A stretch of 64,000 nt of DNA. Source: Marinobacterium lutimaris. Its GTDB lineage: Bacteria; Pseudomonadota; Gammaproteobacteria; Pseudomonadales; Balneatricaceae. The notes below the pieces were generated by a model. The model was not told the origin of the DNA and did no database searches. It saw only the letters and a program-made list of their open reading frames with translations. Positions 27,381 to 36,333 of this stretch are shown here, piece by piece. The position numbers were made by a program, and so were the translations under genes. The stretch lies in NCBI RefSeq assembly GCF_900108065.1, contig NZ_FNVQ01000001.1, positions 1,302,001 to 1,366,000 of the forward strand, given 5' to 3'. Every line of letters starts with the position of its first letter. The first letter of the stretch is position 1.

Positions 27381-27853
27381 CTCTTTTTACCTCGGTCCAG
27401 CTCTACTACCTTCACTTTTTTCACCTCAGTCTCAAGCGCATCAATCCTTTCAAGCGCCTCGTAAAGGGAAAACTCCAAATTCGCATTACGCGCTACCACC
27501 TGATCACAGAATTTCTTGATTTCGTCACGCTGCGACCTGTAACGCTCTTTCAACTCACGTTCTTTGTCTCTTTGAGCCCTGAGCTTATCTATAGATGTCT
27601 TGTTCGAGTTAGACGAATAGCCAGATTTCTGTGACTTGTGCTTTTCTATTTCATTCCTGGCTTTATCAACAAATTCAGCGTAGTAATAGATACCACCTGA
27701 ACTAAGCCCTGCTTCTTTATTTATGCGGCTTAGGCTAATTTTTCCGTCATTTGGTGTCCGATCTGGCTTTCCATTTATCAATCGCTCCAGAGCAGATTCC
27801 AGACGTTGGACTGTAATATTGCCTCTTTCTGATAAGCCCACTTCGCTACTCAT
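27377..27853 (-). CDS. ginD: GinD-like small coiled-coil recombination protein
   Basis: A 158-residue protein. The N-terminal half has a helix-turn-helix-like part (SLSRINKEAGLSSGGIYYY, about residues 43-61). The C-terminal half is a long charged coiled coil (LRAQRDKERELKERYRSQRD and FSLYEALERIDALETEVKKV). It corresponds in size, place and shape to GinD of GInt elements and to TnpC of Tn554-like elements, which are needed for or steer recombination. Overlaps ginC by 4 bp and topB by 4 bp. The assignment rests on operon position and architecture more than on sequence. Confidence 0.75.
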   Translation of the reverse strand: MSSEVGLSERGNITVQRLESALERLINGKPDRTPNDGKISLSRINKEAGLSSGGIYYYAEFVDKARNEIEKHKSQKSGYSSNSNKTSIDKLRAQRDKERELKERYRSQRDEIKKFCDQVVARNANLEFSLYEALERIDALETEVKKVKVVELDRGKKS

Positions 27854-29724
27854 ATATTAAATTCCTTTTCATTAAATATTTCGTAGTCGATACTGTGTTC
27901 AGAAAGAACTTTTTCGATAGATCTGATCTCATAATATATTTTTGAGATCACATTGGGCATATCAATACCGCTTGCCACCAAAGAATTATATTTAGCAATC
28001 AATTTTTCTTTTATTGGTATTAAAGATCTAGCCTTTTCTATAGTTACTACCTTGTATTGACAAACAGTCATATCGCAAATTCTATCACAACTTGGATTGG
28101 TGCAATATCCACCAGGATGTTCGACAATAGATAGGCGCCCTTCCTCTATCTGTTTCAGAATTTCTTCTTTACTAAGATATATTGTTGAGTCACCTTCAGC
28201 ACGGAGATTTTTAATCCTTCTCCCTTCTGGACCCGCCAATGTTTCTGCCTCATTGTAAATATGATATAAAATATCCGCAGTATAATTTTTATTTTCTCCC
28301 GCTATTTCATCTTGCAAGTCAGAATCGATCATCATGTCGAAATAAGAAGCAATATTTGCCTGATTAGAATACCAGGAAGTCATTGCTATATTCATATGTT
28401 TAAACTGATGCTTTATATCTAATAACGATGCTAATTTATTACGAACCAAGTAGACCGCAAATGTACGACGGAAGCAATGAGGGTGGACTTCTAGTATATC
28501 TCCAACCTTAAGATCACCTCTTCGGGTAGGATTCAAAAGGTCGAACTCTTTTACATCATCAAAGCTTGCTCGGTAGCCTACCGAGTACACAAATGTTTTA
28601 AGAGATCCGGACATAGACTGCTTACCCGCCCTTGGCTTGTATCCACCAAGATAAGGTAGAGTTAGAAATAGGCTATTAACATCTCGTAGATACTTATTAC
28701 GCTCGTCACGATGACGAATAGCATTTATCTTGCATTTCCAACCCTCACGAGCAAATTTAAAAGCATCCCAAAGTAACTCAATTGCTTTCTTAGTAATTGC
28801 TACAGTCACCCAAGACGTCTTTCTCTCAACGCCTCCAACATTGGGCTTGGTATGAATACCATTGAGAACGGATACTGTAATACCTGCATACTTCTTCTCT
28901 TGGTATGAATCGAGTCCAAAAGACTTAATTTCACCATCTCTGCACCCTGTAAAAGCAGCAATAACTATATAGCATGCACCTCTCAGCTTTGATAACCAAT
29001 AGCCACCATAATCAAAATCAACATCTAGCCCTTTCAAAGAGTTTTTTATCTTTTTAATGGCATATTTTCTTCGCGTAAGATTACTAGAATACCTATTTGT
29101 TTCTATTATATCCTTATACTCATTTGTGAATTCATTATATGCCTCAGATATTTCATGTCTAAATGGATGTAATCTTTCAACAAGTTCAATCGCATTTTTG
29201 TAGTATGCTGATGCGATTTTTTCCGGCAGGCAAACCGCTTGAGAAACAGCATCACCATTTGGTGCCAAGTATATGGAAAGTTTTTCAAAGTTATCTATGC
29301 TCCGTTTTATAAATCCTGCTTTTTGAGCATGTGAAAAAAAGATAAGGTGATTCTTCCAAGTCTTATATTTTAACTTTCTATTCTTGGCCTCTTGCAAGAA
29401 AAGCCTATAGTTTCGATCATTATCAATGAACCCATAGTCATCACCACCACAACCCTTAATACAATGTTCAAAAATAGAAGCGCCTGAAAGTAAATTCTCT
29501 ATTGCGCTTTTCTTTGATTTTAGGTTTATATCATTTATCACCTGAAAAACTATTTCTTTAGCACTGGATTTAAACTTACCAGAAAGCATAGTAAATGAAG
29601 CTGTAAAATCTATAGACCACAATACCCACTTATCTTCTGAGTAATAACTGTAAGGATTACCTTCAGTATCAAATGACACTGCCACGTCCTCACTGAAACC
29701 ATCTACTTTAAGTGCTTCATCCAT
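27850..29724 (-). CDS. ginC: GinC-like tyrosine recombinase
   Basis: A 624-residue large integrase. The C-terminal catalytic domain keeps the classic residues: Arg I in AAFTGCRDGEIKSF near residue 266, His-x-x-Arg in VHPHCFRRTFAVYL near 415, a His in HQFKHMNIAMTSW, and the nucleophilic Tyr in SWYSNQAN near 450. A Cys-rich patch follows (CTNPSCDRICDMTVC, near residue 550), possibly a small metal site. Beyond this the C-terminal 50 residues are helical. It starts at an ATG sharing one base with the ginB stop (TGATG). It should cut and rejoin DNA at the island ends. Confidence 0.85.
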   Translation of the reverse strand: MDEALKVDGFSEDVAVSFDTEGNPYSYYSEDKWVLWSIDFTASFTMLSGKFKSSAKEIVFQVINDINLKSKKSAIENLLSGASIFEHCIKGCGGDDYGFIDNDRNYRLFLQEAKNRKLKYKTWKNHLIFFSHAQKAGFIKRSIDNFEKLSIYLAPNGDAVSQAVCLPEKIASAYYKNAIELVERLHPFRHEISEAYNEFTNEYKDIIETNRYSSNLTRRKYAIKKIKNSLKGLDVDFDYGGYWLSKLRGACYIVIAAFTGCRDGEIKSFGLDSYQEKKYAGITVSVLNGIHTKPNVGGVERKTSWVTVAITKKAIELLWDAFKFAREGWKCKINAIRHRDERNKYLRDVNSLFLTLPYLGGYKPRAGKQSMSGSLKTFVYSVGYRASFDDVKEFDLLNPTRRGDLKVGDILEVHPHCFRRTFAVYLVRNKLASLLDIKHQFKHMNIAMTSWYSNQANIASYFDMMIDSDLQDEIAGENKNYTADILYHIYNEAETLAGPEGRRIKNLRAEGDSTIYLSKEEILKQIEEGRLSIVEHPGGYCTNPSCDRICDMTVCQYKVVTIEKARSLIPIKEKLIAKYNSLVASGIDMPNVISKIYYEIRSIEKVLSEHSIDYEIFNEKEFNI

Positions 29725-31508
29725 CAGTATGCACCTAGTAGAATATCAATATCTTCTATATCACTCCAAAGCGGATGCGGATCGTCCATATATTTCATAT
29801 AAGCCTCATCATAAACTGCTTTATGAGCTGACTTTATTTTATCCATAATAACCTGGAGAGTATTGTAGACTCTACCCAATAAGCTGGTCGGTTTGGAGTT
29901 AACTGCTGGTCTATTCATGGACTCCAAAATCACATCATTGAAGGATAGCAATAGCCATACATCATCTACTTCCGCTACAACAGCATGATGTATACAGCCA
30001 AAACATTCCAAAAACTTATGACAAGCAACAAGCTCATCTTTGCTAGAAAGACCTTCCTTACGGAGCGCATTTTTTATTTTTATAGCCTTTTCTTCGAAGG
30101 CTCCACCACATCTCAAACCATTTGAAAGCTTTTTGAAGTTATTGCCTATATCACTCTCTTTGACGGGATCAGCAAAGATGAATGAGCTCTCTTCTACTGC
30201 TCTATCTAATGGCTTTCCTAACGCTGTTTGTTCTCGTACGTACAAAGCAGACGCTAACGAAAACTCAACAGATACTGAATCACCATCAGCATAGTGTTTT
30301 CCTGCAGTTTCTGCCGAATTATTTAACCCTTGAGCTACCATAAAGATACTTCCAGTAGCTCTCATAATAAGTGTTGCCTTAGTCTTCCTAAAACGCTGAC
30401 TACTTAATGCCGGGATTCCATAATTAACAATAAATTTATTTATTTTGCTAATTTCCGAGCTTGTCATTTTTGAAGGAATATCATTAATTATATTCGAAAA
30501 CAAATAACCATCTTCATATGAATTTAGCTTTTTGCTTATCTCTACCCATCGTTCGAAAAATGCTTTTGATCGATTCGTGAATCCAATGCTGACTTCGTTT
30601 TTCTTTCCTGCCTGACGTCCTTTAATAGTATTTAGTTTATACAGTCTTCGCATAACATCACTGAATGGATTTTCAGTTAAATCCGATATCTTTAAATCTA
30701 GCAGTGGGTTTGAATTAACACCAGTATAAAAACAAGTTATATAATATGCCGCCCTTACTAAATCGGCCTTCCAGACGCTATTGTTGGTTCCATAGGATAC
30801 TGTTCTATTTGATATCTTCTCATCTGATATTGACCTATTCACTCCCTCTTTATTTGCCACTTCAAGTGGAAAGTGTTCTGGTGTGGTATCATTTTCCAAA
30901 TGAGCTGAATAGTTATCGTATATTATAAAAAGTGCTCTTATGATATCTTTAAGTTCATCATCAGTATATGGTACGACATTCACTGTATCTTTAGGAAAAG
31001 AAATGAAAACATTTTTGCATTCATCATATAGCTTATAGTCGAACTCTAAAATCAAAGTTTTAATTGAATTCTGTCGCGACAGAATAGTCGCCCCCTTTTT
31101 TCCCGCATTATATTCCTCAATAAGAGTTCTTACATACATTGATATCGAATCATGGCAGAATGGCTGGTCGATTCCATCATCGTCAATTATTCTAATAAAG
31201 CGGACAAGCTCATGAAATATATTTATTTTCGTTCTATTTGATTTATCCATTGAGTGGATAATGTTACATATTTTTATAGCAAATTCTTTTCTTCTGGCAT
31301 CAATAATGCCAGGCTGATTCTTTGGAATTACTGAACGTCTACCACTGATTGGTAAAACAGGACATCCTTTATATAGCAGCCTTTCAAAATCAGCCGTGCC
31401 ATGACCATCCGTAATTATCCTTTCTTTTAAATTTATATTCGTGGTGTTTGAGTATTTTGAAATTTTGGCCGATGTTGTTTTTCTCTTATCATTTTTTATA
31501 AAGGCCAT
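29724..31508 (-). CDS. ginB: GinB-like recombinase with altered active site
   Basis: A 594-residue tyrosine-recombinase-fold protein. The fold is suggested by CFYTGVNSNPLLDLKISDL near residue 260 and by LSSQRFRKTKATLIMRATGS and QGLNNSAETAGKHYADGD. In these boxes the usual Arg I (T-G-x-R) is Asn, the His of H-x-x-R is Gln, and the G-H of box III is N-N; only Arg II and the Tyr in GKHYADGD remain. It is therefore probably not a full catalyst and may be a structural partner of GinA/GinC. A Cys/His patch (ACHKFLECFGCIHH, near residue 500) resembles the one in ginC. Two bp separate it from ginA. Confidence 0.8.
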   Translation of the reverse strand: MAFIKNDKRKTTSAKISKYSNTTNINLKERIITDGHGTADFERLLYKGCPVLPISGRRSVIPKNQPGIIDARRKEFAIKICNIIHSMDKSNRTKINIFHELVRFIRIIDDDGIDQPFCHDSISMYVRTLIEEYNAGKKGATILSRQNSIKTLILEFDYKLYDECKNVFISFPKDTVNVVPYTDDELKDIIRALFIIYDNYSAHLENDTTPEHFPLEVANKEGVNRSISDEKISNRTVSYGTNNSVWKADLVRAAYYITCFYTGVNSNPLLDLKISDLTENPFSDVMRRLYKLNTIKGRQAGKKNEVSIGFTNRSKAFFERWVEISKKLNSYEDGYLFSNIINDIPSKMTSSEISKINKFIVNYGIPALSSQRFRKTKATLIMRATGSIFMVAQGLNNSAETAGKHYADGDSVSVEFSLASALYVREQTALGKPLDRAVEESSFIFADPVKESDIGNNFKKLSNGLRCGGAFEEKAIKIKNALRKEGLSSKDELVACHKFLECFGCIHHAVVAEVDDVWLLLSFNDVILESMNRPAVNSKPTSLLGRVYNTLQVIMDKIKSAHKAVYDEAYMKYMDDPHPLWSDIEDIDILLGAY

Positions 31509-31510
31509 TA

Positions 31511-32839
31511 TTATTCACCACTTTCTAAAACAATATCCAAAGCCAACTCATGCACTTCGTTTGCAGTCACGGTATGTTCACAAAGCTTAAGGTAACCAAG
31601 CAAGGTTGACCTTTGCTTATGTCCCATTACAGACTGCAAGTAATCGAGTGCTTTTCCTTCCTTAAGTCCAGAGTCCAGTAATTCCTTCAATCTCTCCACC
31701 GCATATGTGGAGCGCAAGTTATGGAACTTGTGCTTGAAGTTTGGATGCTCTGTCTTCACTGCATTTCTTATTTCTCCCCAGCGAGCATCAAGACTTTTAG
31801 ATGAATACTGACTACCACTTTGGTTCAAAAGCAAAGGAGGATTATTGCCTTCGTCAGGGTTATTTTTTTCATAAACCTTTCTGCGCTGAATGTATCTGGG
31901 CGAATTTACGTACTCATGTAGCCTATTCATCAGCTCAGAAGGAATCTCTGCTATCCTTACGGTTCCGTTTTTGGTTACGACTCCTAATCGTGGATCAAGA
32001 TTAAGACCATCTGTATTAATGAGATATTTTTTACTCAGTTGTTCAACATTAGGCTTATAGATAGAGTTTGCACGAAGAGTAACGACTTCCGAGCTTCTAA
32101 GCCCAGCATAACGACTTAATTCAACCGCTATCTGAAACTCATTTGATATCGAAACCTCTTTAAGCTCACCACCTCTATTGGAATAGCCAATGCCGAGTTC
32201 TTTGTAGTATTTTTCTACCAAGCCCCATTCCCGATAATTTATCGGCAGTAACTTACGTGACAAGCCGTTATAGCTAGTGTCATTTGGAAGCTTCAACCTC
32301 AAGTCAGTGGTGTCTACGTGAATAAACGCGTTCCGCATATACTCATGCGACCCTTGCTTACTGACTTTCACCACTTCATATTTGAATGGTGGGTTTTCAA
32401 ACGCGTGCTTGCGAGCCAGGTAGAATTTATAAAAATTAATAACTACTCCCATGTAGCTGCTTGCGGTAGAACGCGCTATCTTTCCGCTTTTATAGGCCTC
32501 ACGTAAATGTTTTCTAAAGCCATAGGTAGGCCTCAGCCTTAAGGGAACGGGCATGTCATCCCATGACATGCCAATGTCCTTCAAAAAGGTAAAGTAATGA
32601 AGCAAGGCCTGTGCTTGAGTATTAACGCTTTTCTTTCGGAGGTTGGCTTTAAGATGAATAAGCCAGATATTGGCGACTCTAATACTTGCGCCATTATCTT
32701 CGAATAGGAGGGGTAGTTTTCCTAAATTGCTGCCTGTGCCTTCGAAACGTATCGACAGTTCACCGGTAGTCGTATCGATATGGCGTTTAATCTGCTGATC
32801 TACAACGAAGTCTGGAACTTCCCAAAGTACGATACCCAC
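31511..32839 (-). CDS. ginA: GinA-like tyrosine recombinase
   Basis: A 442-residue integrase and the first gene of the gin operon. It has an N-terminal core-binding domain (about 50-190, e.g. NTQAQALLHYFTFLKDIGMS) and a C-terminal catalytic domain with Arg I in YAGLRSSEVVTLRAN (about 235), H-x-x-R in KFHNLRSTYAVERL (about 378), the box III His in VMGHKQRSTLLGYL and the Tyr in that same segment (about 416). The catalytic set is complete. The start is GTG at 32,839, preceded by AGGTG. Only about 75 bp separate it from the island edge, so its promoter overlaps the recombination site and could be changed by excision. Confidence 0.88.
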   Translation of the reverse strand: MGIVLWEVPDFVVDQQIKRHIDTTTGELSIRFEGTGSNLGKLPLLFEDNGASIRVANIWLIHLKANLRKKSVNTQAQALLHYFTFLKDIGMSWDDMPVPLRLRPTYGFRKHLREAYKSGKIARSTASSYMGVVINFYKFYLARKHAFENPPFKYEVVKVSKQGSHEYMRNAFIHVDTTDLRLKLPNDTSYNGLSRKLLPINYREWGLVEKYYKELGIGYSNRGGELKEVSISNEFQIAVELSRYAGLRSSEVVTLRANSIYKPNVEQLSKKYLINTDGLNLDPRLGVVTKNGTVRIAEIPSELMNRLHEYVNSPRYIQRRKVYEKNNPDEGNNPPLLLNQSGSQYSSKSLDARWGEIRNAVKTEHPNFKHKFHNLRSTYAVERLKELLDSGLKEGKALDYLQSVMGHKQRSTLLGYLKLCEHTVTANEVHELALDIVLESGE

Positions 32840-32883
32840 ACGTTCACCTGCGCTACAAATTTCACTATTTCATGGATTGTAAA

Positions 32884-32917
32884 CGTAACAATCGCTTTCA
32901 ATAGAAAAATCGTAACA
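32884..32917 (+). repeat. Direct CGTAACA repeats at the right end
   Basis: CGTAACA occurs at 32,884-32,890 and 32,911-32,917, 27 bp apart. The second copy is part of the terminal inverted repeat, and the first could be an accessory recombinase site. Both lie in the gap between the island edge and ginA, which also must hold the gin promoter. Confidence 0.5.
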
Positions 32918-32920
32918 GTG
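32912..32920 (-). repeat. Right imperfect terminal inverted repeat
   Basis: GTAACAGTG on the plus strand; its complement CACTGTTAC matches CACTATTAC at the left end except for one base. Two bases separate it from the right CGGTC core. Confidence 0.6.
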
Positions 32921-32922
32921 CA

Positions 32923-32927
32923 CGGTC
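32923..32927 (+). repeat. Right 5-bp direct repeat at the island junction (CGGTC)
   Basis: Second copy of the CGGTC core; on the minus strand it reads GACCG, codons Asp105-Arg106 of topB. See the copy at 12,483-12,487. Confidence 0.75.
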
Positions 32928-33239
32928 CGGGTCGCCGGCATGCACGATCTGATCGGCTTCCTTAACCAGCTTGCGCAACACGCTGAGCTGAGTGCGCACC
33001 TTGGGCCGCGGTTTCAACTGCCACTGATCCGGCACGATAGGCAGATGCTCATAACGCCATTGCTTAAATGCCGGATCATAACTTTCCGGTTCAGCCTGTT
33101 CCAGCAGATGCCCGATGCACCAGCTCACCACATCGCCGTTACCACAACGGATACAGCCATCGGCCTTGCTCTGCGGCTTAGGCAACACGGCGGCTATAGC
33201 TCGCGCAAGACTCGGTTTTTCAGCGATATAAAGTTTCAT
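32923..33239 (-). pseudogene. topB: DNA topoisomerase III, 5' fragment (disrupted by the island)
   Basis: The first 106 codons of host Top[21 protein letters not shown] through VHAGDPDR, which covers most of the TOPRIM domain. After the junction the frame reads six island codons (ALLRFFY from the last shared base on) and stops at 32,898. The ATG at 33,239 matches TopB N-termini; an upstream in-frame start would add eight residues. It overlaps the end of the fructosamine-kinase-like gene by 20 bp, so the broken message is still made if that operon is active. Its own promoter could also transcribe into the island against nothing, since gin genes run the same way. Confidence 0.93.
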
Positions 33240-33990
33240 TGAGCGCTGCCAGCCCCTCTTCACAGCCGGTCAGATATGCATCGCCGAACAGGTTGTAATG
33301 GTTAAGATAATGATACAGGTTGTAGATGGCCCGTTTCAGCGGGTAGTCATCACCGCGCGGGCTGATGGCATCATAGGCGGCATAAAACGCACCAGAGAAA
33401 CCGCCGAACATCTCGGTCATCGCCAGGTCCACATCCGGATCCGCATAGTAAACGGCGGGATCGATCAGCCAGACATTCTGCCCATTACGATCAAACAAGA
33501 CATTGCCGCCCCAAAGGTCGCCGTGCACTAGCGCTGGCCCACGGGTGGTAGCGTTGAGAAACTCCTCGACCGCCTCCCGACAGCGCTCCAGCTCAGCCAG
33601 AAAGCGATCGCGAACCGCGCTGTCGGCTATGCGCCTGATCTGAAATCCGAGACGGTAATCGAGAAAGAACCGCCCCCAGTTTTCACTCTTAATGTTGGAC
33701 TGGGGCGATAGGCCAATGAAGTTGCCGCTGGCCAGGCCATAATAGCCATGGCGCTGTGTGTGGATCTGAGCCAGGGACTCACCGAGCAGACGCATCTGCT
33801 GCTCGCTGGCTGATGCGCAATGGATCAGCTCCAGGCAGAGTCTGTCGCGCGTGATCTCCAGCCGAGCCGGTACACGCACTTTAACGATACTGGCGCGATT
33901 GAGCGCAGTCTCAAGCAGCTCAAGCCCTTTTGCCTCGCATATCAGGCTGTCTGAGCCCGGTAAGGGGTTGGTTTTGATAAAGCCTTGCAT
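33220..33990 (-). CDS. Fructosamine kinase-family protein
   Basis: A 256-residue protein of the fructosamine/ketosamine-3-kinase family (aminoglycoside-phosphotransferase fold), which phosphorylates sugar-amine adducts and so helps repair glycated proteins. The catalytic loop is [18 protein letters not shown] near residue 165, with the Asp base and Asn, and the Mg-binding motif [19 protein letters not shown] follows. Typical family length is 280-290; this one is a little short at the N-terminus, where the P-loop-like part is reduced. Its end overlaps the start of topB by 20 bp, an arrangement that places topB downstream of it in an operon. Confidence 0.85.
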   Translation of the reverse strand: MQGFIKTNPLPGSDSLICEAKGLELLETALNRASIVKVRVPARLEITRDRLCLELIHCASASEQQMRLLGESLAQIHTQRHGYYGLASGNFIGLSPQSNIKSENWGRFFLDYRLGFQIRRIADSAVRDRFLAELERCREAVEEFLNATTRGPALVHGDLWGGNVLFDRNGQNVWLIDPAVYYADPDVDLAMTEMFGGFSGAFYAAYDAISPRGDDYPLKRAIYNLYHYLNHYNLFGDAYLTGCEEGLAALNETLYR

Positions 33991-33999
33991 GGTGTCTCT

Positions 34000-36333
34000 T
34001 TACAGAACATTCTGGTGTCCGCCACCGCCGCTCTTGAGCATCAGCTCCAGTTGTTCATGCGGCACGGGGCGCCCATAAAGGTAACCCTGCGCCTGATCAC
34101 AACCGAGGCCCAGCAGCAGCTCGGTCTGATTGTGAGTCTCCACCCCCTCTGCGATCAACCCCAGTTTCAGTTTTCCGGCCAGTGCGATGATCGCTTCGAT
34201 GATCACTGCATCATCGGGATCCATCACCGAGTTGCGGACAAAAGACTGATCGATCTTCAGACGGGTCACGGGCAGCCGTTTAAGATAGGCCAGCGACGAG
34301 TAGCCCGTGCCAAAATCATCGATAGCAAGGCTGATCCCCATATCGCGCAACCGCTTCAGCATCGGCACAGACGCAGCCGGATCTTCCATGATAAAGCCTT
34401 CGGTCACCTCCAGCTCCAGCCACTCGGGCCGGCAGCCAGTCTCTTTCAGGACTGCAGCGATAACCCGGTCCAGACCCGGGTCGTGCAGCTGTCCGCCGGC
34501 CAGGTTTACCGACACCCGGCCGGGCTCGTATCCGGCACGAAACCAATCGGCCTGGGCACGACAGGCTTCACGCAGCACATATTCGCCGATATCGACAATC
34601 AGCCGCGATTCCTCAATCAGCGGAATAAACGCACCGGGCATCACCAGACCTTTTTCCGGATGCTGCCAGCGCACCAGTGCTTCGGTACCGGTCAGGCGGC
34701 CGCTGTTCATATCGACCTGGGGCTGGTAATAAACCACCAGCTCGCGGTTCTCGATGGCGCGTCTCAGCCCCGCTTCGGTTTCCATACGGTTGAACACTTT
34801 GTCACTCATGCTCTGATCGAACCGCTTGTATCGCCCGCCTCCCTTGCGCTTCGCTTCGTACATGGCGATATCAGCGTTGCGCACCAGGGTCTGGGCATCG
34901 AGCCCATCCTGGGGATAGAAGGTCACACCGATACTCGCGTTGACGTCAAGGTCGCGCTCGCCGTGGCGAACGGGAGCGCTGAGCGTCTGGATCAGCCGGT
35001 CGAGCAGTTCATACACCCGCGATTCCTCACCGCCGACCTCGCTAATCAGAATGAACTCGTCACCACCATGACGGAACAACCGGTCGCGGCCATCCACCTC
35101 CAGTTTGAGCCGCTGGGCGACGGTCTGCAGCAGCGCATCGCCGACCGAATGCCCGAGGCTGTCGTTGATCAGTTTGAAGCGGTCGAGGTCGATAAAGATC
35201 ACCGCGAATACGCTGTTGCCGGTATGGTAACGGCCAATATATTCCAGCAGGCGCTGATCAAAATTAAAGCGGTTGGGCAGCCCGGTAAGCATGTCGTGGT
35301 TGGCTTCGTGGCGGAAGCGGTCGCGCTGCTTTTCAAGCTCCTGCTGCGCAGCCTTGAGCGCCTGGGTGCGATGATCGAAAGCACTGGCGAGCACATCCAG
35401 CTCATCGCCGGTACCGAGAGGACTGCAGGCACGATAAGGCACGGTACGTACACGCCGGTACAGCTCCAGAATCGGCCGCGCGATGCTCTGACCTATTGCA
35501 GCGGCCAACATCGCCGAGGCCAGCGTCAGCAACAAGCCGATGCCGATAAAGCGGGACAGAATCGTCCACTCGATGGAATCGAAACGCTGCTGGGGAAATC
35601 CAGCCTCCAGGCTAAGGTCGAGCCGGGCCAGCAGCGGGGTCTGCTCACTGGCGGAGAGACGGGTGGTGAGATAGTCGGTTTCGGCATTGTAATTCACACC
35701 AACCACCTGCTCACCGCCGCTGAACAGCTTGAGATAAGAGCTGTCTGTGCGCACCGCATGGCTGCGCACCAGTAGTACCAGATCAAACCCGACCACCAGT
35801 GCGCCCTGGGTAGTTTCGTAATAGCTGATCGGGGCAATGATCAGCAGCTGCCCTGTACCTGGCTCCATATAAACGGCGGTATTGCCCATCGCCAGCGCGG
35901 CGCGCAACTCCGGCGACTGGTTGAACTCCGGACGCCAGTCCTGTGCCTGATAAACCGGCCGGCCATCGTAATCCAGCAGCGCCAGGGTACTTAGTGAGGT
36001 GCCTTCGGCAAAATTTTCCACCAGTTTGGGCAGATCTTCTTGGCGTGCCCGCGTATCGATCAGCCCATTGATCATGAAGGGGTTATCGGCCAGACGCCGA
36101 CTGGCCTCCACCAGGTAAGCGACCCGGTTTTCCAGCTGAATCTGGGATGAGCGCGCCGATTCCCATAGCATCTGCTGCGCCTGACGCCCCAGCTCCTGAC
36201 GCATCATGTAAACCACCGCGAGGGTGATCACCACCATCGCCAGAGCAACAAAACCGGCCACTTTGAACACCAGACGGCGTTTAAGGCTGTGGGTCTGCTG
36301 AGGTGTACTGAGCACTTCGAACTGATGACTCAC
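34000..36333 (-). CDS. Membrane-anchored GGDEF-EAL c-di-GMP enzyme
   Basis: A 777-residue inner-membrane protein. An N-terminal helix (about 22-44), a periplasmic sensor region of about 200 residues (dCache/CHASE4-like), a second helix (FIGIGLLLTLASAMLAAAIG, about 265), a HAMP-like linker, then GGDEF (RHGGDEFI near 445) and EAL (TGTEALVRW near 565; also DDFGTGYSS and EGVET). Both catalytic signatures are intact, so it could make or break c-di-GMP. It overlaps the upstream receptor gene by 4 bp (ATGA), so its input is probably the double periplasmic receptor made from the same message. Confidence 0.92.
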   Translation of the reverse strand: MSHQFEVLSTPQQTHSLKRRLVFKVAGFVALAMVVITLAVVYMMRQELGRQAQQMLWESARSSQIQLENRVAYLVEASRRLADNPFMINGLIDTRARQEDLPKLVENFAEGTSLSTLALLDYDGRPVYQAQDWRPEFNQSPELRAALAMGNTAVYMEPGTGQLLIIAPISYYETTQGALVVGFDLVLLVRSHAVRTDSSYLKLFSGGEQVVGVNYNAETDYLTTRLSASEQTPLLARLDLSLEAGFPQQRFDSIEWTILSRFIGIGLLLTLASAMLAAAIGQSIARPILELYRRVRTVPYRACSPLGTGDELDVLASAFDHRTQALKAAQQELEKQRDRFRHEANHDMLTGLPNRFNFDQRLLEYIGRYHTGNSVFAVIFIDLDRFKLINDSLGHSVGDALLQTVAQRLKLEVDGRDRLFRHGGDEFILISEVGGEESRVYELLDRLIQTLSAPVRHGERDLDVNASIGVTFYPQDGLDAQTLVRNADIAMYEAKRKGGGRYKRFDQSMSDKVFNRMETEAGLRRAIENRELVVYYQPQVDMNSGRLTGTEALVRWQHPEKGLVMPGAFIPLIEESRLIVDIGEYVLREACRAQADWFRAGYEPGRVSVNLAGGQLHDPGLDRVIAAVLKETGCRPEWLELEVTEGFIMEDPAASVPMLKRLRDMGISLAIDDFGTGYSSLAYLKRLPVTRLKIDQSFVRNSVMDPDDAVIIEAIIALAGKLKLGLIAEGVETHNQTELLLGLGCDQAQGYLYGRPVPHEQLELMLKSGGGGHQNVL

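Larger units (their letters stand above)
12488..32922. mobile_element. GInt-type genomic island integrated in topB, with a replacement topB
   Basis: A 20.4-kb island bounded by CGGTC direct repeats and short inverted ends. It follows the published three-part GInt layout: a ginABCD recombinase operon at one end (32,839-27,377), a cargo region, and an AT-rich far end (about 12.5-13.4 kb). The cargo is a type I restriction system, a GHL ATPase-nuclease, a HEPN protein, regulators and unknowns. Both end segments are clearly AT-richer than the flanking core, while hsdR/hsdM and the island topB are intermediate, which suggests a mosaic. No relaxase, type IV secretion, replication or phage structural genes are present, so movement between cells must rely on another vehicle. 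The unusual part is the complete topB in the gin operon, which replaces the gene the island destroys. Confidence 0.9.

Noticed and set aside
12488-32922. Classification as a prophage, ICE, Tn7-like element or RIT (recombinase in trio).
   Set aside because: No phage, conjugation or TnsABC genes. The recombinases are larger than RIT enzymes and a fourth coiled-coil gene follows, which fits GInt better.
12488-32922. A tRNA or tmRNA gene as the integration target.
   Set aside because: No tRNA-like sequence was seen at either end; both ends lie inside topB coding sequence.
10850-33239. The topB pieces as independent truncated paralogues or a tandem duplication.
   Set aside because: The two fragments are complementary, meet at the same codon and share only the 5-bp core; the island copy is a separate, diverged, full-length gene.
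33985-35775. A 596-codon open frame antisense to the GGDEF-EAL gene.
   Set aside because: The GGDEF and EAL motifs are on the minus strand; the plus-strand product is rich in Gln/His/Arg, typical of a shadow.
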